From: Myxococcota bacterium
Lineage (GTDB): Bacteria; Myxococcota_A; UBA9160; UBA4427
Assembly: GCA_030748735.1 (NCBI GenBank)
Contig: JASMLK010000060.1
Location: 1 to 40,173, forward strand
DNA length: 40,173 nt
Direction: 5' to 3'
The translations under genes were made by a program, and so were the position numbers. Below are positions 8,280 through 16,200 of the stretch, one piece after another. Positions within the stretch are counted from its first letter, which is position 1. Every line of letters begins with the position of its first letter. The notes beneath the pieces are model-generated. The model saw only the letters and a list, made by a program, of their open reading frames with translations, was not told the DNA's origin and did not search any database.

Positions 8280-10321
8280 CACGTCCCCTCCACACCGACG
8301 CGCAGGGTTCGGCCCGGCTGCGGAAAGCCAAGGCTGTCGCGAACTGCGGCGTCGCCGATGTTGTGCACGGTCGCGCCAAACCAGATGCGCTGCAAACCGG
8401 GGTCGACCTCGAATCGTCTCATTGCCACCACGAGGTCGAAGGCGAACGAAGCGTTCCAGACTTCACGGGTAGGCAGCGTAAAAGCCCCACCGGTCGACAC
8501 GGGAATCGAGCCCGTGCGTTGGTACTCGCCCGCGGCCTTCCACCCGTCGTCGTCCCCCAGTTCGAGACGAACGGAGGTCTCGCGCTCGGCGCGCCCGGGG
8601 AGTCGTGCGCCCTGAGGTCTCGTTTCGGCGCGAAGCTCGGTGTGATTCGCGAACACGCGAGCGAAGCGCCCGAGGTCGAAGGCGAGCCCGACCTCCACGC
8701 CTTCGGTCCGCGCGTCGTCCGAGTTTTCGGGGCGGATCTTGTAGGGGCTCACGCGCAACCAGACGATGGAATTCTCGATCTCCGATCGAAACACCGACGA
8801 GTGGATCACCACGTTGCTCAGCAGGAGGAAGCGAGCGATCTGCAGTTCGACCCCGACCTCGTAGTTGACTGCGCGTTCGGGATCGAGGTCCGGGTTGCCG
8901 CTCGAGAAGCCGCGGTCGGGGAGGTAGAGGTCCTGGAAGGCCGGGTTGCGGAAGGCACGCGAAACGTTTCCGCGGAGCCGCAACCAAGGGCGCGGGCTGA
9001 CGACGACGCCAATGACCGGGAGCCAGTGGGTGCCCGTTGCATCGTTCCAGTCGAAGCGAAGGCCGGGAGACACGAGGAGCTTGCCGCCCAGGAAGGAGAC
9101 GTGGTCGCTCAGCTTGATTCCCACGGTGTAGCGGTCTCGTGCGCGCGCATCGGTCACGTCGAACGCTTCCCGCTGCAACTGGAGTTCGCTGCGCAGGACG
9201 TGGTCTGCGAAGGGGCCGATCACCTCCCAGCGTGGTTCGAGGGCAAGTGTCGTCGCGTGGTCGACGAAGTCGTCGTCGATGGCCCAGTCGGCCAGGGCCG
9301 GGTCGTCGTCGCGAAATTCGGACCGCTCGTAGCGATGCGCGAGGGACGCTTCGAGTTCGCCCATCGGCCCCGGGATTTCGAAGGACTCGAGGCGAAGTTG
9401 GCTCACGCTGCGAAACCAGTCCTGTTCGGCAAAGCGCTGTTGTCCCGCGGTTTCGCTCGCGGCTTCGCGATCGAGTCCGGGTTCGCCCCCGGTCTGGTAG
9501 CCCACGAGTTGTTGCGCGAGCAGATACCCCCTGTGGCCGAAGTCGACCCCGAGAGAAAGGTGCCCATCGTGACGCTCGCGGTCGTTGTTGATGCGCTCGG
9601 CGCTCGATGCCGAAGGCGGCAAGGTCACGTCGCCCGGGTAGACGGTTTCGACCCGTGCGAATTCGTAGTCGCCCTGCGTGCGGAAGCCGGCGTAGCCGAA
9701 GCCCACGTCGACGTGTTCGCCGGGCTTCGTACCGTGGATCGCGGTTTCGACGGTCCCGAACGATCCCGCGTGCACGTTGATCTGACCGGAGGGGAAATCC
9801 GGGCGACGGGTTCGCAGGGCGACGACGCCTCCCATCGCACCGCTACCGCCCAGCACCGCACTGCCGCCGCGAATCACCTCGACGCTTTCGAGTTGCGAGA
9901 GGGGAATACTCGCGAGGTCGACCCCGTTGCTGCGTCCGCCATTGAGTGCGATGCCGTCGAGTTCGACGCGGGTCTGGGCTGACGAGAAGCCACGAATCGA
10001 AACCTCGGCTCGTTCCCCGGCGCCGCCGAAGCGACGGATCTGGACGCCGACCGACTGGGAAAGGATCTCTTCGAGCCGTTTGCCCTCGCCGAGATAGCGC
10101 GTGAGATCGATCGCTTCGCCTGCGGACGTCACGTCCTCTGGGCGCGTGGTCGTGTCGAAGGCGACGATCCGCATGACTTCGATGTCTTCGTCTTCGGCGG
10201 TTTCGGTGGCGACGGTTTCGTCTTCGGCGTGCGCGGACGAACCCATGCACAACGCGGCCAGCGCGAGCACCATCGTGCGAAGCGAAGTACGAACCGTGCG
10301 ATGTCCCCGAAGGCGCGTCAC
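8276..10321 (-). CDS. btuB: TonB-dependent outer-membrane receptor, probable cobalamin transporter
   Basis: This protein has 681 residues, close to the size of BtuB-type receptors. The start is GTG 10321, two bases after the stop of the preceding gene. That start gives a proper signal peptide (basic n-region, MVLALAALCMG core, cleavage after AHA at 32). A TonB-box-like IEVMRIVAF precedes the plug, where VEVIRGGSAVLGGSGAMGGVV is the standard plug motif. The C-terminal half is rich in amphipathic strands and TonB-receptor motifs (NPAFQDLYLPDRG, NPDLDPERAVNYEVG) and ends in VEGTW, an aromatic terminal residue as in barrel proteins. Control by the upstream cobalamin riboswitch makes a B12 or corrinoid the likely cargo. 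No periplasmic or inner-membrane BtuFCD genes are in the window. Confidence 0.88.
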   Translation of the reverse strand: MTRLRGHRTVRTSLRTMVLALAALCMGSSAHAEDETVATETAEDEDIEVMRIVAFDTTTRPEDVTSAGEAIDLTRYLGEGKRLEEILSQSVGVQIRRFGGAGERAEVSIRGFSSAQTRVELDGIALNGGRSNGVDLASIPLSQLESVEVIRGGSAVLGGSGAMGGVVALRTRRPDFPSGQINVHAGSFGTVETAIHGTKPGEHVDVGFGYAGFRTQGDYEFARVETVYPGDVTLPPSASSAERINNDRERHDGHLSLGVDFGHRGYLLAQQLVGYQTGGEPGLDREAASETAGQQRFAEQDWFRSVSQLRLESFEIPGPMGELEASLAHRYERSEFRDDDPALADWAIDDDFVDHATTLALEPRWEVIGPFADHVLRSELQLQREAFDVTDARARDRYTVGIKLSDHVSFLGGKLLVSPGLRFDWNDATGTHWLPVIGVVVSPRPWLRLRGNVSRAFRNPAFQDLYLPDRGFSSGNPDLDPERAVNYEVGVELQIARFLLLSNVVIHSSVFRSEIENSIVWLRVSPYKIRPENSDDARTEGVEVGLAFDLGRFARVFANHTELRAETRPQGARLPGRAERETSVRLELGDDDGWKAAGEYQRTGSIPVSTGGAFTLPTREVWNASFAFDLVVAMRRFEVDPGLQRIWFGATVHNIGDAAVRDSLGFPQPGRTLRVGVEGTW

Positions 10322-10322
10322 G

Positions 10323-11162
10323 TCAAGCGCGTCGTTGGCGCATGGTGCGCAGGAACAGGGCTCCAACCAACGCACTCCACGCGAAGCCCGGCTCGGGCAC
10401 GTAGATCGCACCGACCGCATCGATGTCCATGCCGCCCACCAGGAACTGCGTTGGGTAGGGGTCGTGCACGGGATTCGACATCGAGTCGTACGTCGACGCA
10501 TTACCGATCACGTCGATGATGCGCACGTACGCGATCGCCTGGAGATCGAGATCGCCACTCACCTCGAGCGGATGACCGAGCAGATCCGAAAGGTCGAACT
10601 CGCTGCCGGTCCCCACTTCGCGATGTCCCGCGAAGCCCGCATAGTCGTCCGGGTCGGCTTCCTGCAATGGCCACAGCGGGTCAACCCTCGACGTGAGCGT
10701 CGGCATGCGTGCGAAGTCCACGCCGTTGCTCGACACCTCGACGAAGCCGAGTTCCATGTAGAGCAGGCCGCCGCCAGAAGAGATGCCGTTTTCGAAGACG
10801 GCGAAATCGAAGTCCGGGCCATCACGGAAAGGCGTTGCGAACTGGACCGTCACCGACCCGCCATCGCCGAGGGACACCGCGTCGGTGGGGATCCCCGTAG
10901 CTGCGCCGGGGATGTCCAGCGGGTCGCCATGGGTGACGTAGCCGAGCGCGGGGATCATGAGGTCGACCGGACCGCGCACCAGCGACACGACGCTCGTCGA
11001 CCACTCCGTGATCTCGGAGGGGTCGCATCCGGGTTCGATGCAGTTCTGTGCGCTCGAAGTGGAAGCGAATGCGGTGAGCAGCGCAAGCGCGCATCCCAGC
11101 CGAGTGCCCAGCGCACGGGCAGACAACGCGGCGAGCTTTCGCCGTCTTGCGGGTTCGAACAT
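10323..11162 (-). CDS. Secreted PEP-CTERM protein, first gene of cobalamin-riboswitch operon
   Basis: This protein has 279 residues from ATG 11162, with AAGGGAA about nine bases upstream. It has an N-terminal signal peptide with cleavage near SSA38. Mature residues begin with a Cys pair (C41, C46). FDFAVFENG (118-126), ELGFVEVSSNGVDFARMP, the VRIIDV block (213-218) and GGMDIDAVGAIYV (243-255) form a beta-sandwich-like domain. VPEP at 255-258, a hydrophobic segment and RTMRQRR complete a PEP-CTERM sorting tail, so an exosortase probably processes it at the outer face. The next gene, the TonB receptor, starts two bases after the stop. I infer a role in surface capture or delivery of cobalamin; no biochemical function is readable from sequence. 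Confidence 0.8.
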   Translation of the reverse strand: MFEPARRRKLAALSARALGTRLGCALALLTAFASTSSAQNCIEPGCDPSEITEWSTSVVSLVRGPVDLMIPALGYVTHGDPLDIPGAATGIPTDAVSLGDGGSVTVQFATPFRDGPDFDFAVFENGISSGGGLLYMELGFVEVSSNGVDFARMPTLTSRVDPLWPLQEADPDDYAGFAGHREVGTGSEFDLSDLLGHPLEVSGDLDLQAIAYVRIIDVIGNASTYDSMSNPVHDPYPTQFLVGGMDIDAVGAIYVPEPGFAWSALVGALFLRTMRQRRA

Positions 11163-11340
11163 GTCGCGGGTTCCCTTCGCGCGTCGCCCCGGACGCGCAT
11201 GCGAGGCATGCGGGCGCCGACCAGACGGCGCTCGGACCGCGAGGGCGCGCAATCGGCGCTTCGGGTCTCGTTCGGTTTCGCGAAGGGGATTCGCTCAACA
11301 CTCCTGCGCCGAAGAGTCTCGAAGCTCGTGATTGCGGAAG

Positions 11341-11500
11341 GGGCCGGTCTTCTGGCTTCTGGATCGTTCGACTGCGCGGTCCTTCCCAGCCCGGTGTCGG
11401 GCCAGTGGATCGTTTCCGCGGGTCGTCCCCAGTTACAGCGACGGGCTCGCGCCGGATTCACACCGGCTTCCCGCAGACTCCTCGCACCGGCGGTTTTCTC
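11341..11500 (-). ncRNA. Cobalamin (B12) riboswitch
   Basis: Read on the minus strand, the element contains GGTGCGAGG, then GGGAAGCCGGTGTGAATCC, then GCCCGTCGCTGTAACTGG, and finally AGAAGCCAGAAGACCGG. These are the conserved blocks of the cobalamin aptamer in the right order and spacing; the last two are the B12-box core and the GCCAGGAGACC-like closing block. The paired ends (around GCCGGTG and CCGGCC) give the closing helix. It lies about 180 bases upstream of the PEP-CTERM gene and would lower expression of the three-gene operon when cobalamin is plentiful. The expression platform is not obvious: there is no T-run, so control of ribosome access or Rho-dependent termination is more likely. 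Confidence 0.93.
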
Positions 11501-11617
11501 TCCGGCGGTCGCGTGAAGCCTGTCTGCACGTCTCGGCCGTGTGTTCGAACCGGCCGATCTCGTGCAAGGCACCCCTTCCTCGAGGTCGGCCGAACCATCG
11601 CCCAGCGCCGAAGCGGC

Positions 11618-11646
11618 CGCAAGCGAGGCGAGCAGGCTCGCTTGCG
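11618..11646 (-). terminator. Perfect 10-bp hairpin just after hydrolase stop
   Basis: CGCAAGCGAG (11618-11627) and CTCGCTTGCG (11637-11646) pair perfectly around a nine-base loop, starting one base after the hydrolase stop codon. The place and strength suit a terminator separating the hydrolase transcript from the riboswitch leader, but no T-tract follows. Confidence 0.5.
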
Positions 11647-11647
11647 A

Positions 11648-12934
11648 TCAGCGGTTCGGCAGCCGCTCCTCGAGCCAGGGGACGACGCTGTCCATCAACT
11701 CCTCGACATCCGGGGCTTCGGTGGCTCCGAATTCGGGCTCGAAATAGTGACGGGCGTCGGGGAATTCGAGGAAGGTGCGGTCGTCTGCCCCGACGGCATC
11801 GAAGATCGGCCCGGCGTCGGTCCTGGGGTAGATCTCGCGGTCGCGCCCGGCGTTCACGACGAGGGTCGGGATCTTCACCTCGGGCAGGGTCTTCAAGAGG
11901 TTCGCGTTCGACGAAAGGCCCGACCACGTCGAGAGCCACGCGTGGGGGGAGCAGAGCCTTCCGAAGCCCATGATCTGCTGGTTCATCAGGTCGGGACGAT
12001 CGCTGAGCAGCGAGCCGTACTCGCGTGGCGACGGGTCGATGTGGTTCGCCACGTAATTGAGGTTCGCCATCGTGCGGTAGATGGTCATCACGGGTTGTCG
12101 CGCTTCGCGTCGCAGGATGCGGTGCTGGTCGTCGAAGCCGAGCTTCTGGAAGTCGGGGTCGCTCACCAGGGTGGACGCCCGCTCGTTTTCGGCGATGAGC
12201 GCGCGGGCCGTCTCGTCGAGACGCTCGACGCGTTCGATCTGCGCCGCGCGATAGCGCAGCACGAACTCATCGCTGTACTCCGACCATTCCGGCGCCGGCC
12301 TGAAGCCGTGGCGCGCGCTGTACATGTCGAGTTCGTTGTCGCTGTGCTCGGGGTTCGCTTCGTCGGTGACCGCGGGGTCGATGCATTCGTTCATCACCAT
12401 GCCCTGGCCCTTGTGGCAGGAAACGAGCACGAGTGCGTCGGCGGGGATCATCTCCGCCCGGCCGAGGGCCGCGGGAACACCACCGGGAGTGGTCTCGATT
12501 CGCTTCCCCTTTTCGCGCGTGGCCTGGCTCTGATAGAAGGCGGCCAGGGACCCACCGCCCGAGTTGCCGAAGAGCACGACCTGTTCGACACCGTGCTCCT
12601 CTTTCAGAACGCGTACGCAGGCCCCGAGGTCGAGGAGGATGTCTTCGTGCACCGTCGTCGTGTCGTTGTTCGGGTTGCGCGTATTGGCGGCCAGAACACC
12701 GAAGCCGGCTTCGACCAGACGCGGGATCGCGTAGTGGCGGCTGAAGTCGACGCGTGGGTGCATCAGGATCGCGGCGCGCCGCGGGCGCGTTTCGTCTTCG
12801 CGGGTCCAGTAGAGACCCGTCAGTTGGCGGAAGTCTGCCGAATGAAAACAGAGCGACTGAACGCGGGCGTTCTCCGGCGGCCGCTTGAAGAAGAAGGGCG
12901 CACCTCCCCAGTAGGTCTTGGCGACGAGGGTCAT
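11648..12934 (-). CDS. Alpha/beta hydrolase
   Basis: The protein has 428 residues from ATG 12934, which has AAGGGGC upstream; the longer frame to 13105 adds only low-complexity Arg/Pro-rich sequence. The nucleophile elbow is GNSGGGS with Ser125. AILMHPRVDFSRHYAIPRL near residues 55-73 gives the oxyanion-side strand. PTLVVNAGRDREIYP supplies the acid residue and DARHYFEPE the histidine. An insert of about 200 residues between the nucleophile and the acid is probably a helical lid. No signal peptide is seen, so it is probably cytoplasmic. The substrate is unknown; esters or CoA-thioesters are possible. It stands alone on the minus strand between the secretion locus and the cobalamin operon. Confidence 0.8.
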   Translation of the reverse strand: MTLVAKTYWGGAPFFFKRPPENARVQSLCFHSADFRQLTGLYWTREDETRPRRAAILMHPRVDFSRHYAIPRLVEAGFGVLAANTRNPNNDTTTVHEDILLDLGACVRVLKEEHGVEQVVLFGNSGGGSLAAFYQSQATREKGKRIETTPGGVPAALGRAEMIPADALVLVSCHKGQGMVMNECIDPAVTDEANPEHSDNELDMYSARHGFRPAPEWSEYSDEFVLRYRAAQIERVERLDETARALIAENERASTLVSDPDFQKLGFDDQHRILRREARQPVMTIYRTMANLNYVANHIDPSPREYGSLLSDRPDLMNQQIMGFGRLCSPHAWLSTWSGLSSNANLLKTLPEVKIPTLVVNAGRDREIYPRTDAGPIFDAVGADDRTFLEFPDARHYFEPEFGATEAPDVEELMDSVVPWLEERLPNR

Positions 12935-13271
12935 GAATTGCCCCTTGCGCAGTGGGCTCTTGGGTGCCGGGGGAGGTACACGGTGGGGTGAAACGGCATG
13001 AGGCGTGCCTCCAGACTGGTTCTTTTTCCGCACAGACCCGCTCAATCTATCACTTCCCGAAGGGTCGGGACGGCGCCGATTCAAGGCGTTCGCCCGCACG
13101 GTCAATGACGTGCTTCGCCGTCGTTGATGGGTACGGAGGCTTCAACGTGGAGACCCAGGTTCATCCCCGCTTCAAGAAGCGCGTGCCCTGTGCCTTCGGC
13201 GAAGACGGTTCGCAGCACCGGGGCGTAGCACGAAGGACCGGGCTTCATGCTGTACGACCCCATTCCCCCCC
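12935..13271. other. Intergenic interval, no gene seen
   Basis: These 337 bases separate the pentapeptide gene stop from the hydrolase start. An open frame on the plus strand here has no recognisable motif and unusual composition, so I do not call a gene. A perfect 14-base palindrome, CGCTTC-AA-GAAGCG, lies at 13168-13181, about 90 bases after the pentapeptide gene, and might contribute to transcript ending. The hydrolase promoter should also lie here. Confidence 0.5.
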
Positions 13272-16200
13272 CTACGCGGGAGATGTGTGACGGCGGCGGG
13301 CCGCGAGGAGCACGAGGGTGAGCAGCGCAGCGGCCTGAAGCACGAAGCTACGCGGTTCGGGGATCAGCGTGATGTTGTCGAGGTAGTCGAAGCCCGCCGG
13401 GAAGCGGGTGTTCGCATCGTAGACGGTCGACGAATTCATGCGTACGCAGCCGCGATGGAAGTTGCGCGCGCGGGAGAAGTCGGCGCCGCGCAGGTCGGCA
13501 CCGCGCAGGTCGACGCGGGTGGTTCCGCTTGCGAGCGTGCAGCTCCCGCTGTCGGTCGACCCGCCACTGGCGAACTGGGCGTTGTCGAAGGTGGTGCCCC
13601 GCAGATCGGCATCACGCAAGTCGGCGCTCGTGAAGTCCGCTTGATCGAACCGCGTGAAGGGCAAGAGCTTCCCCGAGAGGTCTGCCGAAACGAAGATCGT
13701 TTCGCCGAGGTCGCGGATGCCAGCAGCCTGGAACCAGTCCGCGGGTGCGTCGTTGAAGTCCACGCCGGTGAAGTCGACCCCGACCAGGTTGGCGTCGTCG
13801 ATCGTGAGGCAGTGACCGCCCTCGTTGCAGAGTTTGACGCTCGCGTCGAAGGTCGCGGCTTCGAGGTCGGCCTGTGAGAGGTCGAGGGTCCCGAGTTCGC
13901 TGTCGGTGAATACGGCGCCGCGCAGGTTGGCCGATTCGCTGCAGCTTGACGGCAGGAAGTCTGTGCCGTCGAAGCTGCCCTCGAATCGGGCGGAGCTTGC
14001 GTCGACGCCGCAGAGCTTTGCGCCGTCGAGCACGCTGCAATCGTCAGCGTCGTTCTCGTTGCAACCGAAGGTGGCCCCGCTGAGGATTGAGCCCTCGAGG
14101 TCGATGTTGGTGAGGATCGCCCTGCTGAAGTCGACATTGGTGAAGTCGCGGTCGTGGAGCACGAGCCCCGTGAGGTCGGTGTCGCGCATCGATGCACCGG
14201 CGAACTGCGTGACGGCGTCGTCCGTGCCGTTGGCGCCGAAGTCGACCCCGGTCAGGTCGAGGTGGTCGAACACGACGTTGAACAGTCGCGTGTGCTTGCC
14301 GGTAATCGATACGCAGACATCGCCGGCTGTGCACAGGCCTCCCACATCGTTCAGGTCGGATCCCGAGAGATCGACATTGTCGAACCGGGCTCCCGCGATC
14401 GAAGCCTCGTCGAAGTCGATCGACGTCATGATCAGGGGTGTGGAAACGTCGGACGACGCGAAGGTCGTCTCATCGAAGATCGCGCAGCCCTGGCCTTCGT
14501 CCTCGTCGCAGAGGCGGGTCACGGCGAAGAGCGCCGCGTCGGTCATGTCGAGACCGCTGAAGTCGAGCCCCGCGATGTTCGAGCCGGTGAAGTTGGTGCC
14601 GCGCAGGTTTTCGCCGTCTACGTCCTGGAAGAAGAGGCGCGCCGCGTCGACTCCGCCCGCGTGGAACTCGAAGAGTTCACCGAAATGAACGAAACGGAAG
14701 CTCGCGCCCTCGACCATGGCGCCCGTGATGTCGACACAGACCTGCTCGCTGTGGAGCAAGGGGCTGCAGGTCGTCGAGTCGCCGTCGGCATCGTCGCAGA
14801 GTGAGACGGGCGCATCGAGAATGGCGTCGCGCAGGTCGACATTGACGAAGCGAGCGCCCGAGAGGTTTGCATTGAGCAGGTCGACGTGGTTCAGGTTGAA
14901 GTTGCCCGACGTCAACTCCAGATTGGCGAAGGAGAAGTTCACCAACTGGAGGTTGGGGTAGGGGACGCCGCTCTCGTCGACCCGATCGTCCGGGTTCTCT
15001 TCGGAGCCTTCCGCCCCCGGCGCGTTGGTGAGGCTCTGGAAGAGGTCCGCATCGTCGACCGGGTCGAGGGTGCTGAAGTCGACATCGGTGAAGTTCGCCC
15101 CGGCCAGGGTGGCACCGTCGAAGCTCGCGCCGGCGAGTTCTGTCCGCACGAACTGCGCGTCGTTCATCACCGCATTGGTGAACTCTTTGTCGTTGAGGTA
15201 CGCGCAGCTGAAATCCGTGAAGGTGAAGTCGGGCCTGTCATCGATATTGGCCACATCGTCATCTTCGTCGCTGCACAGGCTGTCGACGCTTTCGGGCGCG
15301 TGGGCGAACTGGCTGAAGAAGTCGGTCGCAAAGCCGTCGAACCGCTGGTGCCGCACCGAGGCGCCAGCGAGCACCGCGCCTGTGTAGTTCGTGAAATCGC
15401 TGAAGTCGAAGCCCGACGCGGGTTGCGTCATGCCCGGGTCTTCGGGCAGGGAGAGATCGGCGCTCGCGAAGATGACGCACTCGGCGCTCGCGTCGATCGT
15501 ACCTTCGAAGAGGTCCCGAGGCGCGTTCACGAAGTCCACACCCGTGAAGTTGGCGCCTTCCTGGACGTTGCAGTCGGTGCTGCCCACCAGATCCGTGCCG
15601 CTGAAGTCCGCGCAGTCGGCGTCGCCGGAAGTCGCGCAGATCGTTGCGTCGGTGAAGAGCGTGCCCGCGAGGTTGGTGTCGCTGAAGTCGGCGAGGCGGA
15701 CGTCGTTCTCGGCGAAGTTGGCGCGGGAAAGGTCCAGACCGCTGAAGTCGTATTCGGAGAGCGTCTGCGAAGTGAACTGAAGCCCCGAAAGGTCGGCGTC
15801 GGTGAACTGAAAGAGCTGCCTGGCGTCGGTGATGGTCACGTCGTCGCCCGGATCACCTGGCGTCATGTTGTCGTCGACCACGATGAAGTCGTCGTGGTCG
15901 GTGAGCCGGATCTCGGCGCAGCTCAGCATGGCGCCGGTGATGTCGGCACAGCCGCCTTCGTCGCAGATCTGATCGAGGTTGACGAGCCTGGCGCCGGAGA
16001 GGTTGGCGTCGACGAAGAGGGTGGCCGACACCCTTGTGCCTTCGAGGTTGGCGTTGCTCAGATCGAAGCCGGAGAGGTCGAGGTCCTGCAAGTCCGCATT
16101 CGTGAGGTCGGTGCCGGAGAAGAAGTCGTTCTCGACCGGGACGAGCGTCGAAAACACGGTGTCGAACTGCACGCTCTCGAAGCTGGCACCGGTGAGGTCC

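Noticed and set aside
11150..11165. GGGTTCGAAC, resembling a tRNA T-arm
   Set aside because: No acceptor or anticodon arms surround it, and it overlaps the start of the PEP-CTERM gene.
11147..12991. Plus-strand frame of 614 codons across the riboswitch and the hydrolase
   Set aside because: It would run through the cobalamin aptamer on the other strand and has no motif; the hydrolase on the minus strand is convincing.
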